From: JABDGM01 sp963738665
Lineage (GTDB): Bacteria; Planctomycetota; Planctomycetia; Pirellulales; Lacipirellulaceae
DNA length: 64,000 bases
Direction: 5' to 3'
NCBI GenBank assembly: GCA_963738665.1
Contig: CAVTXL010000003.1
Location: 434,001 to 498,000, forward strand
The notes beneath the pieces are model-generated. The model was not told where the DNA came from. It saw only the letters and a list, made by a program, of their open reading frames with translations, and did no database searches. Position numbers and translations under genes: made by a program. Within the stretch, counting starts at the first letter, position 1, and every line of letters begins with the position of its first letter. Shown here in pieces: positions 17,617 through 27,332 of the stretch.

Positions 17617-19755
17617 ATGACAACTACCGTCGCCGATATTCTTGGCCCGAGCGGCCGCATTGCGCGGCGACTGGTGAACTACGAATCGCGGCCGCAGCAG
17701 TTGGCGATGGCCGAGGCCGTGGGGCAAGCCATTGCCGGCAAAAGGCACTTGGTGGTCGAGGCGGGAACCGGCGTTGGAAAGAGCTTTGCCTACCTGGTGC
17801 CGGCGATTTTAGCAGCGACCGCCGGGCAGGTTGAGCAGGATTCTGTGGCCGGGCCGCAACGACGGTCAAATGCAGATGAACGTGACAAAGACGATGCGCC
17901 GCCGGCGCCGAAGATTGTCATCTCGACGCATACGATCAGCCTGCAGGAGCAGCTTATCCACAAAGATTTGCCGCTCCTCAACGCCGTGATCCCCCGCGAG
18001 TTTTCGGCCGTGCTAGTGAAGGGGCGGCGCAACTACATCAGCTTGCGGCGCCTCGATTTGGCGCTTGCCCGCAGCCAAAGCCTGTTCAACGACGACCAAT
18101 CGCTCGACCAATTGCGGAAGCTTAACAAGTGGTCGAAGAGCACCGCCGATGGCTCGTTAAGCGATCTTTCATTTCAGCCGCTGGCCGGCGTGTGGGACGA
18201 AGTGGCCAGCGACAGCGGCAACTGCCTGGGCCGCCGCTGCCCGACGTACAACAAGTGCTTCTATTACAAGGATCGCCGCCGGGTGCAGAACGCGCAGATT
18301 CTGGTCGTCAATCACGCGCTCTTGTTCAGCGACATCGCTCTGCGGCGGGCCGGCGTGAGCTTGCTGCCCGATTACAACGTCGTGATTTTCGACGAGGCCC
18401 ACACGGTCGAGGCCGTGGCCAGCGATCACCTGGGGATTAACGTGACCAGCGGCGCGGTCGAGTACACGCTCAACAAGTTGTACAACGACCGCACGCAGAA
18501 GGGGCTGTTGGTATTTCACAACTTGCGAAAGGAGCAGCAGCAGGTCGACGTCTGCCGACACGAGGCCGACGTGTTCTTCGGCGACCTGTGGGACTGGCGC
18601 AGGCGATTCCCCCTCCCTCACAGGGAGGGGCCAGGGGAGGGTTTTCCAACGGGACAACAGGCGAACAAGCCGTTGCGCGTATCAGAGCCGGCGATCGTCG
18701 CCAATCGGCTGAGTGCGCAGTTGCAACTGCTGGCGGAGCAGCTCCAATCGGCCGGCAAAAAACGCAAGGAGGAAACCGACCAGCAGGATTTCATCGCTGC
18801 GCACGATCGCTTGCTCGCGCTCGCCGGCGAGATTGAAGCTTGGAGAACTCAATCGCAAACTGGGACCGTCTATTGGCTGGAAACGTATGAGAGCAAGCGC
18901 GGCCGGCCGCGCGTGACGCTGGCCGCGGCGCCGATCGACGTCGGCCCGGCGATGCGCGAGCAGTTGTTCGACCGGGTGCCGAGCGTGATTCTGACGAGCG
19001 CAACGCTGTCGGTGGGGCGGCCGGCCCCAAGCCGGGGCATGACTGGGGTCAGTACATCGTCAGATAACTTCCAGTTCTTCAAGTCGCGGATTGGACTCAC
19101 GCAGTGCACCGAGCTGCAAGTCGGCAGTCCATTCAATTATCGTGAGCAGGTCGAGCTGGTTACGCTCGGCGACATGCCCGATCCGTCGTCGCCGGCCGCA
19201 CGCGGTGACTACGAAAAGCGCTGTATCGCGGCGATCCAAGAATACGCGGGCCGCACGGATGGCCACACGTTTGTGCTGTTCACGAGCTACGACTTGCTGC
19301 GGCGCGTGGCGGCCGGCTTGCTACGGTGGCTAACGTCGTGCAATCTGCGGCTGCTTTCGCAGGCCGACGGCACGCCGCGGACGCAGATGGTCGAGCAGTT
19401 TCGCGCCGATCCGCGGGCCGTACTCCTGGGCACCGATAGTTTCTGGCAAGGAGTTGACGTGCCGGGCGACGCCCTGCAAACGGTGATCATCGCCAAGCTG
19501 CCGTTCGCCGTGCCCGATCATCCGCTCCTTGCCGCCCGTTTGGAAGGAATCCGCGCCGCCGGCGGCAATCCGTTTCGCGACTACCAGTTGCCCGAGGCGA
19601 TCATCAAGTTCAAACAAGGCTTCGGCCGCTTGATTCGCACCAAAACCGACCGCGGCACGGTCGTGTGCCTCGACCCGCGGATTGTGACGAAGCCGTATGG
19701 AAGGATGTTTCTGGATGCGCTGCCGGAATGCGGGAGTGGAGTCGTTGCCAAGTGA
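17617..19755 (+). CDS. DinG/XPD-like ATP-dependent helicase
   Basis: A 712-residue superfamily 2 helicase. Motif I is VEAGTGVGKSFAY, motif II is VVIFDEAHTVEAVA (DEAH), and the C-terminal motifs include LLGTDSFWQGVDVPGD and FGRLIRTKTDRGTVVCLDPR. Cysteines in SGNCLGRRCPTYNKC, with the following VVNHALLFSD, mark an XPD-type iron-sulfur domain. Unlike the family, the region after DLWDWRRRF carries a proline/glycine-rich insertion encoded by a short palindromic DNA repeat (18609-18646). The insertion keeps the frame open. The role is probably DNA repair or replication-fork processing. Confidence 0.85.
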   Translation: MTTTVADILGPSGRIARRLVNYESRPQQLAMAEAVGQAIAGKRHLVVEAGTGVGKSFAYLVPAILAATAGQVEQDSVAGPQRRSNADERDKDDAPPAPKIVISTHTISLQEQLIHKDLPLLNAVIPREFSAVLVKGRRNYISLRRLDLALARSQSLFNDDQSLDQLRKLNKWSKSTADGSLSDLSFQPLAGVWDEVASDSGNCLGRRCPTYNKCFYYKDRRRVQNAQILVVNHALLFSDIALRRAGVSLLPDYNVVIFDEAHTVEAVASDHLGINVTSGAVEYTLNKLYNDRTQKGLLVFHNLRKEQQQVDVCRHEADVFFGDLWDWRRRFPLPHREGPGEGFPTGQQANKPLRVSEPAIVANRLSAQLQLLAEQLQSAGKKRKEETDQQDFIAAHDRLLALAGEIEAWRTQSQTGTVYWLETYESKRGRPRVTLAAAPIDVGPAMREQLFDRVPSVILTSATLSVGRPAPSRGMTGVSTSSDNFQFFKSRIGLTQCTELQVGSPFNYREQVELVTLGDMPDPSSPAARGDYEKRCIAAIQEYAGRTDGHTFVLFTSYDLLRRVAAGLLRWLTSCNLRLLSQADGTPRTQMVEQFRADPRAVLLGTDSFWQGVDVPGDALQTVIIAKLPFAVPDHPLLAARLEGIRAAGGNPFRDYQLPEAIIKFKQGFGRLIRTKTDRGTVVCLDPRIVTKPYGRMFLDALPECGSGVVAK
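18609..18646. repeat. Palindromic repeat inserted in frame in the helicase gene
   Basis: The segment contains CCCTCCCTCACAGGGAGG followed by GGCCAGGGGAGGGTTTT and encodes LPHREGPGEGF. The same repeat type occurs between genes at 38650-38690 in the opposite orientation and, in a variant form, at 49108-49148. Confidence 0.65.
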
Positions 19756-19803
19756 GTTGCACCGCGATTCGAATTGGATGATCGATCCAATGCCGCACCG
19801 ACG

Positions 19804-20526
19804 ATGAGACCTGACGAAACTCAGCGCTTACTCGACGAGCAATTGGCGTATTACCAGGCGCGGGCTGGCGAGTACGACCAGTGGTGGCTGCGCGAGGGGC
19901 GTTACGATCGCGGGCCAGAACCCAACGCGCGGTGGTTCGCCGAGAGCGGCGAGGTATGTGCGGCGGTGAAACGATTTCGGCCAGCCGGGCGCGTCTTGGA
20001 ATTGGCATGCGGGACCGGCATCTGGACTGAGCTACTTGCGCAGTACGCGACGTTCTTGACGGCCGTCGACGGCTCCGAGGAAATGTTAGTGATCAACGCC
20101 AAGCGCTTGCGAGCGGCGAACGTTCGCTACATCGCGGCCAACTTGTTCGACTGGGAGCCCGCCGACGAGTACAACGTGGTGTTTTTCGCATTCTGGCTGT
20201 CGCACGTGCCGAGCGAACGGTTCGCGGCGTTTTGGGAGCTGGTGCGTCGCTGCCTAGCGCCGCACGGGCACGTGTTCTTTGTCGACTCGCGCCGTGAGCC
20301 GACGTCGACGGCCACCAATCATGTACTACCGGCAGCCCCTGCAGCGACAACGCTCACGCGGCGGCTGAACGACGGTCGCGAGTTTGAGATTTACAAAGTG
20401 TTTTACGAGCCAGAAGAATTAGCGACACGGCTGGCGACAATGGGCTGGCGCTTTGAAATCGCGGTGACGGGTCGGTATTTTCTCTACGGATATGGCGAAT
20501 TGGCCAGCCCATTGCCGACGAAATAG
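19804..20526 (+). CDS. Class I SAM-dependent methyltransferase
   Basis: A 240-residue methyltransferase. The SAM-binding motif I is VLELACGTGIWTELLA, followed by the acidic residue in LTAVDGSEEML and a motif IV-like NVVFFAFWLSHVP. C-terminal strands end in RYFLYGYGEL. The substrate is not predictable; relatives methylate small molecules. The start used is ATG 19804 (MRPDETQRLLDEQLAYY); an in-frame ATG at 19774 is possible. Confidence 0.8.
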   Translation: MRPDETQRLLDEQLAYYQARAGEYDQWWLREGRYDRGPEPNARWFAESGEVCAAVKRFRPAGRVLELACGTGIWTELLAQYATFLTAVDGSEEMLVINAKRLRAANVRYIAANLFDWEPADEYNVVFFAFWLSHVPSERFAAFWELVRRCLAPHGHVFFVDSRREPTSTATNHVLPAAPAATTLTRRLNDGREFEIYKVFYEPEELATRLATMGWRFEIAVTGRYFLYGYGELASPLPTK

Positions 20527-20733
20527 GCGCAAGGCCAGGCCGCAATTCATCCGATAGTATTGGGCAAGCCCGGGCCGGCTTCGGCACGCGGAGCATGCCT
20601 GCTACTAACGGCCCGTTGACCACCCCCTGCCCCGTACTTAAACTGAATGATTCAGCGGGATTTCGATTGATTTCCGGAACAGCCGTTGGCAAATCTTTCC
20701 CAGGGGCCGCCGCGCGAGTTGTGCGGCTTCACC

Positions 20734-21537
<804 letters not shown>

Positions 21538-21571
21538 TTGACCACTCCCTTGCGATTGATACTAGACAAAT

Positions 21572-22720
21572 ATGGGCACCCGAGACGACGCCTTCAAGAG
21601 CAGCTTTATCCAGGCCAAGCAGGAGCTGGAGGTGGACAAGCTGTTTCGCGCTTGCGTCAAGCTGAGCGGCAGCGATTTGCATTTAAAGGTCGACAAGCCG
21701 CCGATGGTGCGGGTGGACGGCTCGCTGCGGCCGCTGAATCGCGAGCCGATCGACGACGAGGAAATGGTGCGCTTGTGCTTTCCGCTGATGAACGAACGGA
21801 GCCGCAAGATTTTCGAGCGCGACGGCGGGGCCGACTTCGCCCACACGCTGAACGTGGAGGGCACGAACTGGCGGTTCCGCGTGAACATCTTGCAGCAGTT
21901 GGGGCACATCGGCCTGGTGGCCCGGCGGGTGAATAGCTGGATTCCGGATTTCAGCGGGCTGAACCTGCCGCCGTCGATCGAGAAGCTCTGCTCGTATGAT
22001 CAGGGGATGGTGCTCCTGGCCGGCGTGACAGGCTCGGGCAAGAGCACAACCATCGCCTCAATGCTGAACTGGATCAACCAGCGCTACCGTAAGCACATCC
22101 TGACGCTCGAAGACCCGATTGAATTCGTGTTCAGCGAAGACAAGTGCCTGATCAACCAGCGCGAAATCGGTTTGGACGTCGTCGATTTTGGGATCGGCAT
22201 GAAGCACGCCGTCCGCGAAGACCCGGACGTAATGCTGGTCGGCGAAATGCGCGACAAGGAAACGTTCATGACGGCGATTCACGCGGCCGAGACAGGGCAT
22301 CTCGTGTTCGGGACGATCCACGCCTCGAGCGCCGCGACGACGATCGGGCGGATTCTCGATTTGTTTCCCACGGAAATGCACTCGGCCCTGCGAAGCGCGA
22401 TCGCCTTCAACATGCGGGGCATCATTGCGCAGAAGCTGCTCAAGAGCATCAAGCCGGGCGTGGGCCGGGTGCCGACGGTCGAAATCATGGTCTTCAACGC
22501 CAACGTGCGGAAGGCCATTTTGGAAGAAAACGACGAGAAACTGCCCGACATCATTCGCATCGGCAAGCACGATGGGATGCAGGATTTTACGATGAGCCTC
22601 AAGCAGCTCGTCGATGAGGACTTGATCGACCGCGAGGTGGCGATGGAAGTGGCGCCCAATCGGGAAGCACTGAAGATGGCCCTCAAGGGCATAGAGGTCA
22701 AAGACCCGGGTATTATCTGA
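21572..22720 (+). CDS. pilT: PilT-like type IV pilus retraction ATPase
   Basis: A 382-residue secretion/pilus ATPase. The Walker A motif is LLAGVTGSGKSTTIASML, the Asp box HILTLEDPIEFVF, the Walker B region DPDVMLVGEMRDKETFMTAIHAAETGHLVFGTIHASSA, and AIAFNMRGIIAQKLL is the PilT-type segment preceding the C-terminus. All catalytic elements are intact. It would hydrolyse ATP at the inner membrane to depolymerise pili or power a related machine. Its stop TGA overlaps the ATG of the next gene (ATGA-type overlap at 22717-22722), so the two are probably co-translated. Confidence 0.9.
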   Translation: MGTRDDAFKSSFIQAKQELEVDKLFRACVKLSGSDLHLKVDKPPMVRVDGSLRPLNREPIDDEEMVRLCFPLMNERSRKIFERDGGADFAHTLNVEGTNWRFRVNILQQLGHIGLVARRVNSWIPDFSGLNLPPSIEKLCSYDQGMVLLAGVTGSGKSTTIASMLNWINQRYRKHILTLEDPIEFVFSEDKCLINQREIGLDVVDFGIGMKHAVREDPDVMLVGEMRDKETFMTAIHAAETGHLVFGTIHASSAATTIGRILDLFPTEMHSALRSAIAFNMRGIIAQKLLKSIKPGVGRVPTVEIMVFNANVRKAILEENDEKLPDIIRIGKHDGMQDFTMSLKQLVDEDLIDREVAMEVAPNREALKMALKGIEVKDPGII

Positions 22721-24510
22721 TGCGGCGCGCGGTTGTTATTTTGCTGCTGGTGTGGGTGGCCTGGGCGGTGGCGATACCGGTGGCGGAATCGCTGGCTCAG
22801 GGCGCCGGGGCCGGGCTGACGATGGACAAGTGGAATGACGCGCACTCGGTCGCGCGGTACACAAAGCCGACGGTCTTCTGGCTCAAGCTGCTAATGATCT
22901 TCTTGGTCTACCTGGTGTGGGTGAAATCGGCCGACTGGGTGAACCGGGATTCACAGATCTACAACATCGGCTACGGCAAGTGGAACCCGATCATCTTCTT
23001 TCCAGTGCTGGCGGTGCTGCTCTTGCTGGTGTTTCCTTATCTGCCAATGTTGCATAGTTTCGTCCTGGCCGCGGTTGCCTTGCCTCTGGTGTACCTGGCG
23101 ACGTTTGCGCCGTACGTGCTGGTGCGCAACAAGGCGGTGCAAATGCACGAGAAGGTGTTCACCCCGGATTGGTTCCGCTTCGAGATCGCCCGCTTGGGCA
23201 ACAAGGTGGGATTGAAGATCGACGCCGAACGAAAGGCAGAATACGAAAAGGGCGCTGCGGTCGACCTCCTGGCGCTGGGCGCAGCCGAGGAGCGCGACAA
23301 CCAGGCGAATCTGATCACGGCGCGGCAGTCGCCCGGCTACCTGCTGGTTAAGGAATTGATCGCGGACATGGCCGGGCGGCGCGGCGACCGGGTGGTGCTC
23401 GACTACACGCAGCAGGGCGTTTCTGCCAAGTATCTGATCGACGGCGTGTGGCATAACGGCGAGACCCGCGAGCGGGAAAGCGGCGACATCATGCTGGCCG
23501 TGATGAAGACCCTCGCCAACCTGAACATGAGCGAACGCCGCAAGAAGCAAGAGGGCAAGTTCGGCGCGAAGTACGAAGGCCACAATTACCTGTGCCCGAT
23601 CACCAGCCAAGGTGTGCAGACGGGCGAGCGCGTGGTGCTGTCATTGTTGGGTGGGCAGCAGCGCTCGTTCACGTCGTACGAGGACCTGGGCATGCGGCCG
23701 AAGCTGGCCGAACAGTGGTCGACGATCATGGCCAGTGACAAGGGCCTGGTAATTCTGTCGGCGATGCCCGAAGGAGGCCTGACGACACTAACCGACATTT
23801 CGCTCGGTGAAACCGACCGTCTGTTGCGCGACTTCTTTTCCATCGAGCCGCTTTCGCACCGGGAGCGCGAGATCGAAAACATTGAGGTCACGACGTATGA
23901 CGACAAGGCGGGCGAGACGCCGGCCACGATCTTGCCGAAACTGATCCGCAAGTATCCAAATGTGTACGTGCTTCGTGATTTCAGCGATCCGGAAGCCGCC
24001 AAACTGCTACTGCGCGAGATAGACGAAGACCGGCTTGTCGTCACGTCCGTCCACGCCAAGGAGGCCGCGGAGGTGCTGCTGCGGATGTTGCAGATGAACG
24101 TGCCGGCCAAGGAGTTCAGCGCCAAAGTGACGGCCGTATTGTGCGAGCGGCTGGTCCGCAAGCTGTGCGATAGCTGCAAGGTGGCCTATGCGCCGACGCC
24201 CGACTTGTTGAAGCGGCTGGGGATTCCGGCGGGCAAGGTCGAGGCGTTGTATCGGGTGCCCAAGCCCGAGGAAATCGAAAAACCGTGCCCGCAGTGTGCG
24301 GGCGTCGGCTTCATCGGCCGAATTGGCATGTTCGAGCTGCTGGTGGCGGACGACAAGGTCCGTGAAGTGCTGCGGAAAGCGCCGCAACTGGAGCTACTGC
24401 GCAAGGCGGCCCGGGCCGCCGGGATGCGGACGTTTCAAGAAGAGGGGCTGTTGTTGGTGGCCAAGGGAGTGACATCACTGACGGAATTGCAGCGGGTGCT
24501 GAAACAGTAA
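22720..24510 (+). CDS. Membrane-anchored PilB/GspE-like protein with degenerate nucleotide site
   Basis: A 596-residue protein. Residues 1-135 hold about four hydrophobic helices (VILLLVWVAWAVAIP, LLMIFLVYLVWV, ILAVLLLLVFPYLPM-like, FVLAAVALPLVYLATF), unusual for this family. The C-terminal part is PilB/GspE-like. Where the P-loop lysine is expected the sequence reads LSAMPEGGLTTLTD, with no GK(S/T). The Walker B region reads VLRDFSDPEAAKLLLRE. The tetracysteine zinc site (CDSC and CPQC) and the LTELQRVL tail are kept. It is probably an ATPase partner or scaffold for the adjacent PilT and not a motor itself. The degeneracy is seen directly; the role is inferred. Confidence 0.75.
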   Translation: MRRAVVILLLVWVAWAVAIPVAESLAQGAGAGLTMDKWNDAHSVARYTKPTVFWLKLLMIFLVYLVWVKSADWVNRDSQIYNIGYGKWNPIIFFPVLAVLLLLVFPYLPMLHSFVLAAVALPLVYLATFAPYVLVRNKAVQMHEKVFTPDWFRFEIARLGNKVGLKIDAERKAEYEKGAAVDLLALGAAEERDNQANLITARQSPGYLLVKELIADMAGRRGDRVVLDYTQQGVSAKYLIDGVWHNGETRERESGDIMLAVMKTLANLNMSERRKKQEGKFGAKYEGHNYLCPITSQGVQTGERVVLSLLGGQQRSFTSYEDLGMRPKLAEQWSTIMASDKGLVILSAMPEGGLTTLTDISLGETDRLLRDFFSIEPLSHREREIENIEVTTYDDKAGETPATILPKLIRKYPNVYVLRDFSDPEAAKLLLREIDEDRLVVTSVHAKEAAEVLLRMLQMNVPAKEFSAKVTAVLCERLVRKLCDSCKVAYAPTPDLLKRLGIPAGKVEALYRVPKPEEIEKPCPQCAGVGFIGRIGMFELLVADDKVREVLRKAPQLELLRKAARAAGMRTFQEEGLLLVAKGVTSLTELQRVLKQ

Positions 24511-24521
24511 CCCGTGAATTC

Positions 24522-24549
24522 GACACCTGACATCTGACACCTGACATCT
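24522..24549. repeat. 14-bp tandem duplication before the CvpA-like gene
   Basis: GACACCTGACATCT is repeated twice head to tail (24522-24535 and 24536-24549), ending one base before the ATG at 24551. It leaves no recognisable ribosome-binding site. Confidence 0.7.
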
Positions 24550-24550
24550 T

Positions 24551-25165
24551 ATGTACTGGGCGATATTTGGCATCTTGTTTTTCGCCGGCATCGCGATGAC
24601 GGTGCGCGAAGGCTTGTGGAGCAATTCGCTCCTGCTGGTCAATCTGTTGATTAGCGGGCTGGCCGCGTTTTCGTTCTATTCACCGCTGACGGCCTGGCTC
24701 GACGAGATGCTCGGCGGCGAATACACCTACGTTTTGGATTTTGTGTTGGTGTGGGGTTTGTTCGTCGTGGCGATGGTGTTGTGCCGCGTGCTAACGCGGA
24801 TGGCGTCTGCGACGCGGCTGCGGTTCAAGTACCCGATCGATCCCATCGGCGGTCCGCTGATGGGGATTTGCGCCGCTTGGGTGCTGGCCTCGTTTACGAT
24901 GGCGACGATGCACATGGCGCCGATGCCGAAGGACGCGTTTGGCGGCAGGCTCGTGTACGAGAATGTCAGCGACGTACAGACAACATCGTTCCTTGGAGTG
25001 CCCGATCTGGGCTGGCTGAGGTTTGTGCAACGAGTTTCCAAGGCGACTGGTTTCGGGTCGGCAAGCGGGCCGCAGTTTTCAGCGCAGGACTTCGTCGCGA
25101 CCTACATGGCGCATCGCGAGAAGCTGGCCAAAGCGAATGCGCCTTGGTTGCGCGTAAATCGCTGA
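24551..25165 (+). CDS. CvpA-like integral membrane protein
   Basis: A 204-residue protein with four predicted membrane helices: IFGILFFAGIAMTVREG, LLLVNLLISGLAAFSFYSP, VLDFVLVWGLFVVAMVLCRVL and GPLMGICAAWVLASFTMATM. The pattern matches CvpA/colicin V production family proteins, whose exact function is unknown. The C-terminal 70 residues are probably outside the membrane. It follows the PilT/PilB-like pair on the same strand and may be part of the same transcript. Confidence 0.65.
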   Translation: MYWAIFGILFFAGIAMTVREGLWSNSLLLVNLLISGLAAFSFYSPLTAWLDEMLGGEYTYVLDFVLVWGLFVVAMVLCRVLTRMASATRLRFKYPIDPIGGPLMGICAAWVLASFTMATMHMAPMPKDAFGGRLVYENVSDVQTTSFLGVPDLGWLRFVQRVSKATGFGSASGPQFSAQDFVATYMAHREKLAKANAPWLRVNR

Positions 25166-25238
25166 GACGGCGGACGGCGGCGCGGTCGCAAGTAACCGGC
25201 GGGAAGGCCCGCGGCGAGACGAGTTCCGGGCGCGCCAC

Positions 25239-26021
25239 GTGAGAGCGAAGGCCACGGTGAACGAGGATCCAGAAAATCGAACACGGCAAGTCGTGGCGGA
25301 GTCTGCCGGCTTCGAAGCGCGTGAGCTGGCGAAGTATCAAACAGTCAGCGGCTCGGCGGTCACCGCCCTGATATTGGGCGTGGCGTCGCCCATTTGCTAT
25401 TTGGGTTCGATCTTGCTGGTCGTGCCGTTGGCCGCGGCCGCGGCCGCGGCGATCGCATTTCGCCGAATCTCGGCCAGCGACGGCGCGCTCATCGGCCGGC
25501 CGGCGGCGACACTTGGGTTGCTGCTGGCGATCGCGAGCGGCACGTCGTTGTTCGGATTTGAAGCGACCCAAAAAGCTTTGCGTGTGGGCCAAGCCAGGCA
25601 GCGGGGGCGACAATGGATTGAGCTGATGTTGCAAGGAAAGCAGCGGCAGGCCTACCGCTTGGCGTGCGGCGCCGATCCGCCCGACCCCTCCGCACCGCCG
25701 GCCGAAGGCCCGCCAGTCGACGCGTTCAAGACTTTCCTGGGGCAGCCGGCGGCAAAAGAGTTGCTGGCGGCCGGGGCCGACGCCGAGGTGCAAGGCGGCG
25801 ATGTCAACTTCTATCTCGCCCTTCGGAGGGGCGAATTTCACGTTCAACTGCTCTATACCATCACGCCGCGCGGTTCCGGCGCCGCCGGCTCGCTGGATCG
25901 GACGCCATTCGTCGTTCAGTTGTTCTTGAGCCGCACGCGATATACGGGCGATGCGCTGGCCAACTGGTACCTTTCCAAAGCTGAGTTAGTGGATGAATCG
26001 AACGCCGAGGCCGGCCCCTGA
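25239..26021 (+). CDS. DUF4190-like membrane protein of unknown function
   Basis: A 260-residue protein. After a charged N-terminus come two hydrophobic segments (ALILGVASPICYLGSILLVVPLAAAAAAAIAF and LGLLLAIASGTSLFGFEAT), an arrangement like DUF4190. A soluble C-terminal domain has a proline-rich hinge (DPPDPSAPPAEGPP) and alternating strands (FYLALRRGEFHVQLLYTIT). No motif of known function is seen. The start is uncertain because no clear ribosome-binding site lies upstream. Confidence 0.55.
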   Translation: MRAKATVNEDPENRTRQVVAESAGFEARELAKYQTVSGSAVTALILGVASPICYLGSILLVVPLAAAAAAAIAFRRISASDGALIGRPAATLGLLLAIASGTSLFGFEATQKALRVGQARQRGRQWIELMLQGKQRQAYRLACGADPPDPSAPPAEGPPVDAFKTFLGQPAAKELLAAGADAEVQGGDVNFYLALRRGEFHVQLLYTITPRGSGAAGSLDRTPFVVQLFLSRTRYTGDALANWYLSKAELVDESNAEAGP

Positions 26022-26336
26022 CCGGCGATCGTCCCAATCGCTTTTGGAAGCTTCGCCGCCGCAGGCCCGCTGCCGCAACGGACCGCTTGGCCGGTGAACA
26101 ACGGACGCTGCAGTTGCTTGGCGGGCATGCCATTCACTAAGATACGCCTGAGCGTGGCATTCGCTACCGCAACAAATCGCCAAGGGCATCCCGGAATTGA
26201 CTGTTCGAACGTCGGCACTCGCCAGTCTCGGGTGCGGATGAGAACTAGACATTGAACCCCGGGCTAGTGGCCGGCCGCTGATGTGACGACGCGAATCCCG
26301 GGACGCTCCCCAACACCTTCTTACCTTTTCTCGAAG

Positions 26337-27141
26337 ATGACGAGCGAAAACGAGCGTGAGACGTCCGCGCATTGGCGGCCGCTGGGGGCGGTGGAACGAC
26401 GCGTGCTCGGCGTGCTCGTCGAGAAGGCCAAGACGACGCCTGAGAACTATCCGCTTTCGCTGAACGCGCTGCGGACCGCTTGCAATCAAAAAAATAATCG
26501 CGCTCCGCAGATGCAGCTCGAAGAATCGCAGGTGGAAGATGCGCTCGACGCCTTGCGCAAGGCGGGGGCGGTGCTGCTGGTGCAGGGCGAGAGCCGTGTC
26601 GACCGGTTTCGTCATTTAGCATACGAGTGGCTGGGCGTTGATAAGGTCGAGTTGGCCGTCATGGCTGAGCTTTTGCTGCGCGGCGCAGACCCTGGGTGAG
26701 CTGCGCGGGCGGGCGGCGCGGATGGAGCCGATCAAAGATTTGAGCGAGCTGCAGCCGGTCTTGGCTGCGCTGGAAGCGAAGCAACTCGTAGCGTATTTGA
26801 CGCCGCCGGGCCGCGGGAGCATCGTAACGCACACGTTGTATCTCGATCAAGAAATGGAGAAGGTGCGGCGCGAGGCGAAGGCGCACGCGGCGGCCGATTC
26901 GCCGGATGACGGTGGGCCACCGCGTCCTGAGGCGGCGCCCAGCGGCAGGACGTATGATCGTCCGCGCGGCGCCGCCAATCCGGCCCATAGCGCGAGCGGC
27001 GGCGGGAACGAATTGCGGCAACTCCGCGAAGAACTCGCCGACTTGAGGCGCGAGTTCGAAGCAGCGCGTGTCGAATGGGAGGCTACCGCGGCCCAGCTTC
27101 GCGAGCAACTGGGAGAATTGCATCGGCAGCTTGGTATTTGA
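26337..27141 (+). CDS. YceH/DUF480 family protein, frameshifted
   Basis: A protein of about 268 residues. The first winged-helix region reads LGAVERRVLGVLVEKAKTTPENYPLSLNALRTACNQKNNR, the YceH/DUF480 signature. A second winged helix is split by a frameshift at about 26655-26685 (MAELLLRGA before, QTLGELRGRAARMEP after). The C-terminal third has an acidic/proline linker and a coiled coil (LRQLREELADLRREFEAARVEWEA). The family is conserved in bacteria without a firm function and probably binds DNA. The start is ATG 26337 (MTSENERE). Confidence 0.8.
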
Positions 27142-27221
27142 GTGGAGGCGTGGAGTTGTGCCCCAGCGAGCGCACTGACAGTCGACATTCGTCAGCTCAA
27201 CGCATTCCCTACGCCCCTACC

Positions 27222-27253
27222 CCCTACCCTCCTACTCCCCTACCCTCCTACTC
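27222..27253. repeat. 16-bp tandem pyrimidine repeat
   Basis: CCCTACCCTCCTACTC is repeated twice (27222-27237 and 27238-27253) inside a longer C/T-rich run upstream of the transporter gene. Confidence 0.7.
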
Positions 27254-27332
27254 CCCTAGCGAGACCGCCAGCTTGGACGGGCCGACCCCATCATGCCGAA
27301 TTGCAGGTCCAACCGCTTTCATCCAGCGGCAC

